Below are positions 1 to 7,899 of a stretch of 63,683 nucleotides of DNA, one piece after another (positions within the stretch are counted from its first letter, which is position 1; each line of letters begins with the position of its first letter). Below the pieces are notes generated by a model. The model saw nothing but the letters and a program-made list of their open reading frames with translations. It was not told the DNA's origin and ran no database searches. Both the position numbers and the translations under genes were made by a program. Origin of the DNA: an uncultured Pseudomonadota bacterium (GTDB lineage: Bacteria > Pseudomonadota > Alphaproteobacteria > UBA9219); contig CAIXHP010000005.1 of NCBI GenBank assembly GCA_903919315.1, positions 1 through 63,683 of the forward strand, read 5' to 3'.

Positions 1-227
1 AAAGGGGAATGTGATTCTCTATCCAACTGGATAGAGCCTTGGACAGTATTCCTTGCATTTTGGATTCCTTCTTTGGTCGGAAAGAATCCTTATCTTGAAT
101 CTCTTCAAGGCTTTATCCAACTGCGTCCGGTACTATGAATCAATTCACATATCAGCCATAAATTTGCCTTGTTTAAAAATCAACTTATCAACAAGTAGTT
201 AAACCAACCAACAACAGAGGTACAACA

Positions 228-842
228 ATGAAAAAGAATACAGTCGGACTCGCGCTAGTTCTGCTGAGCGCTATGGTGGTTCCAGCATTTGCACAGACAG
301 CGACAGCTCCAGCCGACCCAAACAATGCCGCAGTCATACAACGCGACATCAATCAGGAACGACGTATCGAACAGGGGTTAAAGAGCGGACAACTTTCGAC
401 GGGTGAAGCTGCACGCCTGGAAAAGGGCGAAGCCCGTATTGATCGGATGGAATCCAACGCTGACAAGAACGGCAGCATATCGGCCGCAGAGAAAGCACGA
501 ATTGAGGCCGCTCAGAACCGTGAAAGTGCCAATATCAACCGCCTAGACAACAATAACATTCAAGGCAATCCAAATTCGGCTTCATCACAACGCATGCAGG
601 CCGATGTCCAACGCGATGTAAACCAACAGAAACGCATAGAAAATGGTGAACAGACCGGCAGCCTGACGGCTCGCGAAGTTGGCAAACTGGAACATGGCCA
701 GGCCAAAGATGATCGTCAGCAATATCGGGATGGTCGCAAAGGCTATCTAACCGCGAAGGATCAGAAGCAGATTCAGAAATCTGAAAATCATCAGAGCGAG
801 AGAATTTATAAGAAGAAGCACAACGACATTACGGCACAGTAA
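228..842 (+). CDS. Secreted repeat-containing protein of unknown function
   Basis: The product is 204 aa and begins with a signal peptide (basic MKKN, hydrophobic core, cleavage probably after AFA near residue 22), so it should be exported to the periplasm. The mature part is hydrophilic and charged. It contains two degenerate copies of a unit of about 65 residues. Each copy starts with D-(I/V)-N-Q-(E/Q)-(R/K)-R-I-E near residues 40 and 128, and passes through an 'L(E)KGEAR'/'LEHGQAK' segment to a region ending in a basic stretch. The units resemble tandem helical pairs, but I do not recognise a named family. An AGAGG ribosome site lies 9-13 bases before the ATG. The gene is AT-richer by eye than the rest of the window and stands alone, followed by a strong terminator, which suggests an accessory gene. 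Confidence 0.75.
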   Translation: MKKNTVGLALVLLSAMVVPAFAQTATAPADPNNAAVIQRDINQERRIEQGLKSGQLSTGEAARLEKGEARIDRMESNADKNGSISAAEKARIEAAQNRESANINRLDNNNIQGNPNSASSQRMQADVQRDVNQQKRIENGEQTGSLTAREVGKLEHGQAKDDRQQYRDGRKGYLTAKDQKQIQKSENHQSERIYKKKHNDITAQ

Positions 843-867
843 TAAGAAAAAGTGCTTCAAAAAATGA

Positions 868-907
868 AGGGCTCACTCTATCACAAAGAGAGTGGGCCCT
901 ATCTTTT
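868..907 (+). terminator. Rho-independent terminator after the secreted repeat protein
   Basis: A 12-bp stem (868-879 with 889-900, one G-T wobble) closes a 9-base loop and is followed by ATCTTTTT. It lies 25 bases after the stop codon. Confidence 0.85.
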
Positions 908-1464
908 TAAGAAGCATGGATTCGGTTTTTATGGCGGTAGACCACTCGGTGCTTAGATTGAAGTATACCCCTCGGACATGAAGAGTTGGCGTTAAGAGGT
1001 TGTTAAGGCGGGCGTGATTCAAGCTATTTATGGGAACACTGCTGACGGCGGAACAAAGAAACAGGCTGCTGTACCGCCATCGTGGTGAGGGGAAGCGGTG
1101 TGTGGCGGATCGGATCATCGCAGGGCACGGTGTCCGGCTTGGTTGTTCTGGGTTTGGCGCGTGTCATGGCGTGCATCCTCCGGTAAGTGTGAAAACCACA
1201 CAGAGGGCACAGCGCCCGCTGGTGGCGGGAGTTGATAACCAGTGATAGCTGGCGGACTTCTTGACCCTTGCGGGCTATCCGTCGCACTCCCGCCATAGGC
1301 GGAATTTGGTCGTAAAAATAGCCACAGGCTTTCGGGGTGGCTACCGCTATCACAGGAGTTATCAGGCTCCATCGCCATCGCTGGCGACAAGCGCAATATA
1401 CCCGCGCCACGGTTAACAGTCCATGAACATTTGTTCCCGTCTGTGCCTTGGCGTTCCGTGATGA
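908..1464. other. Intergenic stretch without a convincing gene
   Basis: Open frames of 70-170 codons exist on both strands here, but none has a ribosome site, a recognisable domain or plausible composition. I see no repeat, RNA gene or clear pseudogene. The stretch separates the secreted repeat protein from the hicAB promoter and may be decayed accessory DNA. Confidence 0.4.
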
Positions 1465-1502
1465 TTGACAACAGGGGCGCATGTGTGTAATTTTATACAC
1501 AT
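1465..1502 (+). promoter_or_regulatory. Candidate hicAB promoter with overlapping palindromic operator
   Basis: TTGACA at 1465-1470 is followed after 17 bases by TAATTT (1488-1493). An imperfect 22-bp palindrome (1481-1502, outer arms ATGTGT/ACACAT) covers the -10 region and ends 14 bases before the hicA start. This fits an operator for the HicB antitoxin, which typically represses its own operon. The assignment is inferred from position and symmetry only. Confidence 0.55.
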
Positions 1503-1516
1503 AGAAGGCGGGGGTT

Positions 1517-1702
1517 ATGGACAGTCGGGCGCTTATCAAACTGTTGGAAAAGGATGGCTGGGTTATGGTGGCGACAAGAGGAAGCCATCACCAATTTAAG
1601 CATCCGCAGAAGGTTGGGCGCGTCACTGTTCCCCACCCCAAAAAGGATTTGCCGATAGGCACGGTTAAGTCCGTGATCAAACAGGCCGGATTGAAGGAAT
1701 AG
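1517..1702 (+). CDS. hicA: HicA-type mRNA interferase toxin
   Basis: The product is 61 aa, the normal size for HicA. It has the double-stranded-RNA-binding-like layout: an N-terminal helix (SRALIKLLEKDGW), then the catalytic-histidine segment TRGSHHQFKHP, then a VTVPHPKKDLPIGTV strand-turn, then a C-terminal helix ending in AGLKE. In this family the histidine is needed for ribosome-independent mRNA cleavage. The antitoxin gene follows 9 bases downstream. Toxin-first order is usual for hicAB. The pair sits next to an integrase gene, so it may stabilise a small mobile island. Confidence 0.9.
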   Translation: MDSRALIKLLEKDGWVMVATRGSHHQFKHPQKVGRVTVPHPKKDLPIGTVKSVIKQAGLKE

Positions 1703-1711
1703 GAGGCTTCC

Positions 1712-2116
1712 ATGCAACGCTATATCGCTTTGGTTCACAAGAGCGGCAAGGGACAGTACGGGGTTATGTTCCCCGACTTCGCGGGCTGCGTGGGCGCGGG
1801 CGCGACATCGGACGAAGCCCTTGACGACGCGCGGGAAGCCTTGGCCTTTCATGTGGAGGGTATGCGCCAAGACCGCGAAAAGATTCCAGCGCCGCGCAGT
1901 CTGGAGGATATTCGCGCCGCAAAACAAAGCTGGGTTGATTGGAACGGGGCTATCGTGGCGTTTGTGGCGCTGGTTCCCGCCCGCGCTCGGCAAGAGCGTG
2001 TTAACGTCATGATTGACCACCAGTTGCTCCGCGCCGCCGACAAACGCGCCAAAACATCCCACCAGAGCCGCAGCGCCCTAATTAACACCGCGCTGGAGTC
2101 CTATCTGGAGGCGTGA
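1712..2116 (+). CDS. hicB: HicB-type antitoxin with C-terminal ribbon-helix-helix domain
   Basis: The product is 134 aa. Residues 1-65 form the degenerate RNase-H-like HicB fold, with the typical GVMFPDFAGCVGAGATSDEA stretch; this part neutralises HicA. The C-terminal 45 residues (ERVNVMIDHQLLRAADKRA, then SRSALINTALESYL) match a ribbon-helix-helix DNA-binding domain, the part that would bind the palindrome upstream of hicA. An AGGAGG ribosome site lies 5 bases before the start. The gene forms an operon with hicA. The next gene, the integrase, runs in the opposite direction and its end is 78 bases away. Confidence 0.9.
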   Translation: MQRYIALVHKSGKGQYGVMFPDFAGCVGAGATSDEALDDAREALAFHVEGMRQDREKIPAPRSLEDIRAAKQSWVDWNGAIVAFVALVPARARQERVNVMIDHQLLRAADKRAKTSHQSRSALINTALESYLEA

Positions 2117-2141
2117 GGCGGAATGCGCCCGTCGCTCTATC

Positions 2142-2182
2142 TGTAGCAACTGTAGCAACTGTAGCAACTGTAGCTGTAGCAA
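2142..2182. repeat. Short tandem repeat of TGTAGCAAC
   Basis: A 9-bp unit TGTAGCAAC occurs three times in a row and is followed by a shortened TGTAGC and another TGTAGCAA. It lies between the convergent ends of hicB and the integrase gene. No function is evident. Confidence 0.8.
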
Positions 2183-2193
2183 AGTCTGTAGCT

Positions 2194-3447
2194 CTATCCC
2201 CGCAGCTTCACCACCGTGCCCTCTGTCTTGATCGAAGGCGTGGCGCAATACCGCGCCCATGCGTCCATAAGCTGGCGGCGCTTGTCGAAAAAGTCAGAGC
2301 GAAGATAGGCGCTTTCCACCTTGTCGCCGCTGATATGCGCCAGACAGGCTTCGGCTATCTCGCGGGGGTAGGCTGTTACCTCGGCGCACCAGTCGCGAAA
2401 GGTGCTGCGGAAGCCATGCACGGTAATATCAGCTCGGCCCATGCGGCGCAGAAGCACCGCCAAGGCCATATTGGAAAGCGGCGCGTCTCCCCGTGGGCTG
2501 GGGAAAACCACAGTCCCCTTGCCTTTGCGTAGGGCTTTCGCCCGTTCCAATACCGCCAAGGCATCATGGCTCAAAGGAACACGGTGTTCCCTGTGTCCCT
2601 TCATTCGATCCGCCGGAACGCGCCATTCCCCCTTGGCTTCGTCAATCTCAGCCCACCTCATGCCAATCGCTTCATTCGTGCGCGAGGCGGTCAGGATAAG
2701 AAACTGCAAGGCTAGCGCCGCCGTTCCCTCCTGTTGCTTCGCGGCTTCCATGAACGGGTGAATATCGGCATAGGGCAAGGCGGGGTGGTGCTTGACCGTC
2801 GCAATCTTGGACGGCGCGGCCAGAAGGGTTTGCAGCTTGCCCTTCCACCGCGCCGGATTCTCGCCGCTGCGGTAGTCGCGGGCATGCGCCCAGTCCAAGA
2901 CCGCTTCAATCCTTCCCCGTAGGCGCTTGGCTGTCTCTGTTCGTGGTTTCCATAGGGGCTGTAAGACCTTCAACACCAAGGGCAAGCCAATGTCCTCTGT
3001 GGGCAAGTCCCCGAAGACAGGATAGGCGTAGTGCGCGAGGGTGTTCTCCCATTGCTGTTTGTGCTTGGCGTTGCGCCAACTGTCACGGTGGGCCTCCATA
3101 TAGCCTTCGGCGCAATCCTTGAAGGTAACGGCCCGCGCATCGACTATGGCCTTTTGCGCCTTTGTGTTCTCCGCGACGGCCTTACGCGCATCAATTGGGT
3201 CTGTTCCCCGCTTCACCTGCTTGCGGCACTCTCCAGCTTCGTCTCGCGCGTTCGCAAGGGACATATCGGGGAACTTGCCCAGAAACATCTCGCGCCGCTT
3301 GCCGCCCAAGCTGTAACGAAAGGCCCAATACTTCGCGCCGCTCTCCGTTACGCGCAGATACAACCCGTTGCCGTCGGCGTACAGCCCAGCCGCTTTTTGA
3401 CGCTGGACGGCCAAAGGCGACAACCATTCTTTTCCCGTGCGCGGCAT
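2194..3447 (-). CDS. P4-type tyrosine recombinase / phage integrase
   Basis: The product is 417 aa. The N-terminal ~90 residues form the arm-binding domain of the P4 integrase group (DGNGLYLRVTESGAKYWAFR, then a GKFPDMSLANARDEA segment). A SAM-like core-binding domain follows, and the C-terminal half is the catalytic domain. Visible catalytic residues are Arg in TASRTNEAIGMRW, the box HGFRSTFRDW (His and Arg), His in LAHISG, and Tyr in the VESAYLRSDFFDKR segment. All are present, so the enzyme looks intact. The upstream sequence gives AGGGGGA as ribosome site. Such enzymes integrate islands at tRNA or other genes; no tRNA lies beside this one. It faces the hicAB operon and probably belongs to the same small island. 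Confidence 0.93.
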   Translation of the reverse strand: MPRTGKEWLSPLAVQRQKAAGLYADGNGLYLRVTESGAKYWAFRYSLGGKRREMFLGKFPDMSLANARDEAGECRKQVKRGTDPIDARKAVAENTKAQKAIVDARAVTFKDCAEGYMEAHRDSWRNAKHKQQWENTLAHYAYPVFGDLPTEDIGLPLVLKVLQPLWKPRTETAKRLRGRIEAVLDWAHARDYRSGENPARWKGKLQTLLAAPSKIATVKHHPALPYADIHPFMEAAKQQEGTAALALQFLILTASRTNEAIGMRWAEIDEAKGEWRVPADRMKGHREHRVPLSHDALAVLERAKALRKGKGTVVFPSPRGDAPLSNMALAVLLRRMGRADITVHGFRSTFRDWCAEVTAYPREIAEACLAHISGDKVESAYLRSDFFDKRRQLMDAWARYCATPSIKTEGTVVKLRG

Positions 3448-3858
3448 TTCGTCCCCCTAACTGTTGCCCCACCAGTTGCCCCACCAACCACCCCACCAGT
3501 TTGGGTGAAATTAGGCGGAACATCCTGAAACGGCTCGGAATAGAATAAGGCTGTTTGTCCTTCTATATCAAGGGGATTGTGGTTCTTTCTGAAACGGCTT
3601 GGACTGGTGGGGCACAAGCCTGTAGGGGGACACCCCGTCCGCCACCCTACGCTGAAGCTTCGGGTGGCAGGCCACCCATTGGGGGCTGGCATTTTTGCAG
3701 CATGAACTGACAGCAGCGACCTACGTTGAAGCTTCGGGTGGCAGGCTACCCATTGGGGGCTGGCGACTTAGGGTAAATGGGTTAACGGCTTTGATTCGGC
3801 GGCGTGTTTTCTATTTGCTTTCAAAAAAGATGTTGTAGAAAGGAATGTCCTTGTTTGA
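3448..3858. other. Intergenic region with repeats between integrase and acetyltransferase
   Basis: No gene is supported here. The part next to the integrase start (3463-3500) carries a degenerate repeat of GCCCCACCA. The middle holds the 45-bp direct repeat listed separately. An attachment site could lie in this stretch, but I cannot define one. Confidence 0.5.
3646..3764. repeat. 45-bp direct repeat, two copies 74 bp apart
   Basis: Copy 1 is 3646-3690 and copy 2 is 3720-3764; they differ at two positions. Each contains an inner palindrome (GGGTGGC-AGG-CCACCC in copy 1), and one of the two differences changes a pair in that stem to a G-T wobble. The pair is 200 bp upstream of the integrase start and could be an attachment-site duplication, an integrase arm site or a small palindromic repeat. 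Confidence 0.85.
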
Positions 3859-4590
3859 GTGGGGTTTTTAATGGCGCGGTATGGGGATATTGTTTTCGGT
3901 ACTCTTGGTGGGTCTGCTGATAGAGCCGGGCTTTTTGCGGCGTTTGCCGGGGCGGGGATTGACGTGACGTTCGGGGCCGCTCGCCATGCGTTGGAGGCAT
4001 GGGGCGACGGCGTATCGAGGGTTATGGATGGCGCGTTGTGGTTTTGGGGTGTTAGGGATGACGGTGTTCGCATCCGCCCCATCGTGCCGCGTGACGCGAC
4101 GGCGTTCCGCTCCATTCTCCAGAATCTTACTGCTAACGATCTTTATATGAGGTTTCACGGAAGCGTAAAACCAGATGGATTCGATATCGGGCCGTATGTT
4201 GACGGACGATCGGGCGTGATCGGGCTGATTGCGGAGCGCGGCGGGAAGGCGTTAGGCGCAGCTCATGCGTTCCTTGGCCCGAATTCGGCGGATGTGGCGG
4301 CCATGGTCGCCGGTGATGCGCGAAGTCACGGCATTGGACGGGCTTTATTCCGGCAGCTCTTTGACATTTTGTCGAAGCGCGGTTGCGAACATGTTACGGC
4401 GGAGGTGCTTTCTGGGAATATCCCTTGCCTGCGCCTTCTAAAAAAAATGGGCATGGAGGTTGTGGGAGCTTCGAACGGAGAGGTTGTGCTGGAAGGGTGT
4501 CCTGCCAAACTGCTTGTCGCGCCTGTGCGACCAGAGAAGTCTGGTGTGGATCGTCGCTCGGTGCGTTCTGCCCTTCAATTCGCGGGTTAA
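3859..4590 (+). CDS. GNAT-family N-acetyltransferase
   Basis: The product is up to 243 aa. Residues ~70-215 form a GNAT domain: the strand VRIRPIVPRDATAFRSIL opens it, and the acetyl-CoA-binding segment is AMVAGDARSHGIGRALFRQL (R/Q-x-x-G-x-G/A pattern), followed by a helix and the NIPCLRLLKKMGME element. The first 65 residues are an unusual extension I cannot assign. The first possible start is GTG at 3859; ATG at 3871 is equally plausible and would shorten the protein by four residues. The substrate cannot be predicted. The gene stands alone and converges on the VWA gene. Confidence 0.75.
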   Translation: MGFLMARYGDIVFGTLGGSADRAGLFAAFAGAGIDVTFGAARHALEAWGDGVSRVMDGALWFWGVRDDGVRIRPIVPRDATAFRSILQNLTANDLYMRFHGSVKPDGFDIGPYVDGRSGVIGLIAERGGKALGAAHAFLGPNSADVAAMVAGDARSHGIGRALFRQLFDILSKRGCEHVTAEVLSGNIPCLRLLKKMGMEVVGASNGEVVLEGCPAKLLVAPVRPEKSGVDRRSVRSALQFAG

Positions 4591-4621
4591 TATCTTTCGA
4601 ACTATTCGTTGGGGGCCGTGG

Positions 4622-4649
4622 CCCCGTCCTTCCTGACGGAAGGACGGGG
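4622..4649. terminator. Perfect 12-bp hairpin between convergent genes
   Basis: CCCCGTCCTTCC pairs perfectly with GGAAGGACGGGG across a TGAC loop. It sits between the convergent acetyltransferase and VWA genes. There is no T-run on either strand, so it may be a bidirectional stop that needs no U-tract, or only a structural element. Confidence 0.5.
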
Positions 4650-4662
4650 GGGGGTGGGTTTA

Positions 4663-6732
4663 TCACTCGACCGGCAGGTTGCGGGTTCCTGTTGAGGGGA
4701 GCGCCGGGGCGTTTTTGGCCAGACGGACGAGGTTGATGAATTCGGCGCGGTAGCCGAAGGGGTCGGGGCCTTTGTTGGCGTTGGCCAGCGCGATCACGTC
4801 GTCATAGTTGAAGTTTTTGACGAAGGGGTCGCCGCGCAGGATTTGTCCAAAGGCGGCCACGGCGGCGGCGAAGGCGGATTCGGTGTCCGGATTCTTCGTT
4901 TCGGCTTTGCTATCCACCGGCGTGGTGATGAGCTTGCTGGCGGCGCTGTCGGGCAGCTTGTAGCGGATTTTGACGAAGGCGTATTCGCCGCCTTTGTTTT
5001 CGTCTGTTTTAGCGGCCGCCGCGTCCTTGTTGCCGTAACGAAGATTGTCGATCAGTTGGCCTCCGCTGCCGACCGGCGTGATTTCGTACAGCGCCGTGAC
5101 GGTGTGGCCCGCGCCGATGTCGCCCGCGTCGACTTTGTCGTTGTTGAAATCCTCGCGGTTGAGCAGGCGGGTTTCGTAGCCGATCAGGCGGTATTCGGCG
5201 ACCGTGGCCGGGTTGAACTCGACCTGAATCTTGACATCCTTGGCGATGGGAAACAGCGTCGAGCCCGCTTCTTCGACCAGTGTCTTGCGGGCTTCGTTGA
5301 TGTTGTCGATGTAGGCGGCGTTGCCGTTTTGCGCCAGCGTTTGCATCATCTGGTCGTTGTAGTTGCCTCGGCCAAAGCCCAGCACGGACAGATAGATGCC
5401 GGTATCGCGCTTGCGCTCAATGAAGCTTTTCAACTCGCCTTCGTCGGTGATGCCGACGTTGAAATCGCCGTCCGTCGCCAAGATCACGCGGTTGATGCCG
5501 GTTTTGTCAAAGGTCTGTTCGGCCAACTGGTAGGCCTGACGGATGCCTTCGGCTCCGGCTGTCGAGCCGCCCGCGCCCAGATTGTCGATGGTGTTAACGA
5601 TCTTGATCTTGTCCTTGATTTTGGTCGGCTCAAGGGCGATGCCCGCGCGGCCTGCGTAGGTGACGATGCTCACCGTATCGTCGGCTTTCAGATTGTCGAG
5701 CAGCATTTTGAGCGACGATTGCAGCAACGGCAGTTTGTCAGGCTCGCTCATCGAGCCGGACGTGTCGATGAGGAAGACCAGATTCGCGTGCGGTTTTTCC
5801 GTCTGTTCGATCTGATAGCCTTTGATGCCGATGTGGAGCAATTTGGTTTGAGGATTCCACGGAGTCGGCGCGACCGTAACGTTGGCTTTGAACGGTTCGC
5901 TTTTATCCTTGGGGCCTTCGTAGGCGTAGGGGAAATAATTGATCATCTCCTCGACCCGCACGGCATCTTTTTGCGGCAAGAGATTCTGGTTCAGCGTCCC
6001 TCGAACGAAGGAATAAGAGGCCGAGTCAACATCGATGGAGAAGGTTGAAATCGGCTCTTCCTTGGCGACCTTGACGGGGTTGGTTTTGATGTCTTGAAAT
6101 TTGTCGCGGCCTTCGTCGTGGTAGGCGCCGATCTGGATGTCGTCTGTGCCGCCAGTGAAGATGTCCCCAATGGCTGCTTTAGCGCGTTGCATCTCCATGG
6201 GGGGCGCAGAAGCGACGTAGGGTGCCGAAGCGGCGCTCCCGGCCAGCGCATCGGCGGCGAGATTTCCGTCCTTCTTCACTTCTGGCTTGGCGGGGTTAGG
6301 CGAGGCGGCGGGGTTGATTCTTTGTTGCGCCGTTTGTTCTTCGGCGACTGGCGGCGCGGTTACGGTGGGGGCGTCCTGATTGCCCGTCGTGTCAACCTGT
6401 GGCGCGCCTACGGGAACCAGAACGGCGCGTTGAGTGAATTCCGTCGTCTGAAAGAGAAAAACGCTGACGGCGGCGATGGCGATGACGCTGGCTCCGGCGG
6501 CCAACTGGGTTCTGTTCATGCTTAATCTCCCGAAAAAAGTTTCCAAACCAGCCTTTGCTGTACCGATGAGACGATCAGCGAGGCCGGTTCCTTGGGAGGA
6601 AAGCGCATTTTTTTGGTCGAAGGCGGCCATGGCCCTAGAAAACGCAGCATTTTTTGCGCTTTCGCCGGGGGGCGGGGGCGGGGTTTGTTGAAGCAGGCGC
6701 TTCAGATTTCCCATGTCCGGATCGTCACGCAT
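4663..6732 (-). CDS. Membrane-anchored von Willebrand factor A protein, YfbK family
   Basis: The product is 689 aa. Residues 1-90 are cytoplasmic and proline/charge-rich. One membrane segment follows (AAGASVIAIAAVSVFLF, ~97-113), then a low-complexity periplasmic linker. Next come the VWA-associated N-terminal domain (EPISTFSIDVDSASYSFVRG, RVEEMINYF), the VWA domain with an intact metal-ion site (LVFLIDTSGSMSEPDK; later ATDGDFNVG), and a C-terminal YfbK-type domain. Family members are often paired with ECF sigma factors. Here the start codon overlaps the end of the sigma gene by 8 bases, so the two are co-translated. The cytoplasmic N-terminus could act as an anti-sigma segment; that is inference. 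Confidence 0.9.
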   Translation of the reverse strand: MRDDPDMGNLKRLLQQTPPPPPGESAKNAAFSRAMAAFDQKNALSSQGTGLADRLIGTAKAGLETFFGRLSMNRTQLAAGASVIAIAAVSVFLFQTTEFTQRAVLVPVGAPQVDTTGNQDAPTVTAPPVAEEQTAQQRINPAASPNPAKPEVKKDGNLAADALAGSAASAPYVASAPPMEMQRAKAAIGDIFTGGTDDIQIGAYHDEGRDKFQDIKTNPVKVAKEEPISTFSIDVDSASYSFVRGTLNQNLLPQKDAVRVEEMINYFPYAYEGPKDKSEPFKANVTVAPTPWNPQTKLLHIGIKGYQIEQTEKPHANLVFLIDTSGSMSEPDKLPLLQSSLKMLLDNLKADDTVSIVTYAGRAGIALEPTKIKDKIKIVNTIDNLGAGGSTAGAEGIRQAYQLAEQTFDKTGINRVILATDGDFNVGITDEGELKSFIERKRDTGIYLSVLGFGRGNYNDQMMQTLAQNGNAAYIDNINEARKTLVEEAGSTLFPIAKDVKIQVEFNPATVAEYRLIGYETRLLNREDFNNDKVDAGDIGAGHTVTALYEITPVGSGGQLIDNLRYGNKDAAAAKTDENKGGEYAFVKIRYKLPDSAASKLITTPVDSKAETKNPDTESAFAAAVAAFGQILRGDPFVKNFNYDDVIALANANKGPDPFGYRAEFINLVRLAKNAPALPSTGTRNLPVE

Positions 6733-7258
6733 GGCTGGCTTCTTTTCTGGCTTTCAGGATTTTGCGAAGTTCGTGCATCCGCCATGAAACGGTCGACTCG
6801 GCGCAGTTCAGAACTTTTCCGGCTTCCGTGTGGCTCAGGTTTTCGGCGAGAACCAGAAGGGCAGTGGCTTTGAGCGGTTCCTCCAACTGGGCGATTTCGC
6901 GGTACAACCACGCGATCATGCGGTTGTCGTCGGCGCTGGAGGCTTGTTGCTGTTGCTCCAGCTCGGCATAGCTGCGGTCGTTGCGGGTGTTGGTTTGCCG
7001 CCTTTTCCGGTGGTCGGCGCACGCGTTCACCACGAGCCGGTAGAGCCATGTCGAAAACAGGCTGTCGCCGCGAAAGCTTCGAATTTTTTCGGCCAGCTTC
7101 AGACATACGTCCTGCGCGATGTCGTCCGCGTCCTGCATCGTTCCCGTAAAGCGGTAGGCGACGCGGTGGATCATGGCGTAGTTTTCCTCCAACACCCTGT
7201 GAAAGGCGTCACGGTCTCCTCGTTTGGCCATTTCGATCCAGTCGCTCTGTCGGGCCAT
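6725..7258 (-). CDS. ECF-type RNA polymerase sigma factor
   Basis: The product is 177 aa, the size of a minimal two-domain ECF sigma factor. Region 2 covers residues ~10-90, with the core segment DADDIAQDVCLKL and the -10-binding STWLYRLVVNACADHRK segment. A linker rich in Q and S follows. Region 4 is the C-terminal helix-turn-helix (LSHTEAGKVLNCAESTVSWRMHELR). It heads a two-gene operon with the VWA protein and overlaps it by 8 bases. No separate anti-sigma gene is present, which supports a regulatory role for the VWA protein. The target promoters are unknown. Confidence 0.93.
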   Translation of the reverse strand: MARQSDWIEMAKRGDRDAFHRVLEENYAMIHRVAYRFTGTMQDADDIAQDVCLKLAEKIRSFRGDSLFSTWLYRLVVNACADHRKRRQTNTRNDRSYAELEQQQQASSADDNRMIAWLYREIAQLEEPLKATALLVLAENLSHTEAGKVLNCAESTVSWRMHELRKILKARKEASHA

Positions 7259-7311
7259 GGGTTCTTTGAGGATAAGACGGTTGGGCGGCGGGATTCCTTG
7301 GGGCTTGGACG

Positions 7312-7791
7312 TTATTTTTTTCGGAAACGGTCGAGGCTGATGACTTCGCCGCGCTTTTCTTCTTTGGGTTTGGCATCGCCTTCGGTTTTAGCGGCGCTGT
7401 CCGGGGTTTCTTCTTCGTCGGTTTCGTCCTCGCCGAGGCCGGATTGGAACTGGAGCGCGAAATTGACCGAGGGGTCGGCGAAGGTGGTGATCGCGGCAAA
7501 GGGGATGACGAGCTTTTCGCGCACGTTGTTAAAGCTGAGCATCACGCTAAAGCCGTCGTTGTCGACCCTCAGGCCGAAGAACTGGTGCTGCAAGACGATG
7601 GTCATTTCGTCGGCGTACTGTTCCTTGAGATAGTCCGGGATCGCCACGCCGGGGGCGTGCGTCTGAAAGGTGATGTAGAAATGATGTTCGCCGGGCAGGC
7701 CGTCCTTGACCACTTTGGTCATCGTCTGGCGCACGACATCGCGCAGGGCGTTTTCGATCAGCAGGTCATAGCGCATCAAATCGTCGGACAT
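7312..7791 (-). CDS. sspB: SspB, adaptor delivering ssrA-tagged proteins to ClpXP
   Basis: The product is 159 aa from the chosen start (MSDDLMRYDLLIENALRD); the frame stays open 22 codons further upstream, but that extension does not resemble the family. Residues 1-115 form the SspB fold (helix, then GEHHFYITFQTHAPGVAIPD and VMLSFNNVREKLVIPFAAIT). An acidic linker follows, and the end is a short basic tail (ISLDRFRKK), which fits the ClpX-binding tail of alphaproteobacterial SspB. The protein binds the tmRNA tag and hands tagged proteins to ClpXP. The gene lies about 110 bases downstream of ssrA on the same strand, an apt functional pairing. Confidence 0.9.
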   Translation of the reverse strand: MSDDLMRYDLLIENALRDVVRQTMTKVVKDGLPGEHHFYITFQTHAPGVAIPDYLKEQYADEMTIVLQHQFFGLRVDNDGFSVMLSFNNVREKLVIPFAAITTFADPSVNFALQFQSGLGEDETDEEETPDSAAKTEGDAKPKEEKRGEVISLDRFRKK

Positions 7792-7899
7792 TTCGGAATC
7801 CAGAGCAGGAGGTTGGGTGCCGGAGGGTAAGGTAGACCACAAGCGGCGCGTTTGCAAAAGCCGGAATCAAAAACCGTCGGAAAAAGTGGGGAAAAAGTG

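Noticed and set aside
1024-1539. Open frames of 118-171 codons on the minus strand before hicA
   Set aside because: No ribosome site, odd composition, mutual overlap in two frames and with the hicAB promoter; no family resemblance.
3646-3764. 45-bp repeat as proven att sites of the integrase
   Set aside because: Both copies lie on the same side of the integrase and only 74 bp apart, so they do not bracket the island; kept only as a repeat.
4843-6048. 401-codon plus-strand frame inside the VWA gene
   Set aside because: It is the complement shadow of a high-GC gene with clear VWA motifs on the other strand.
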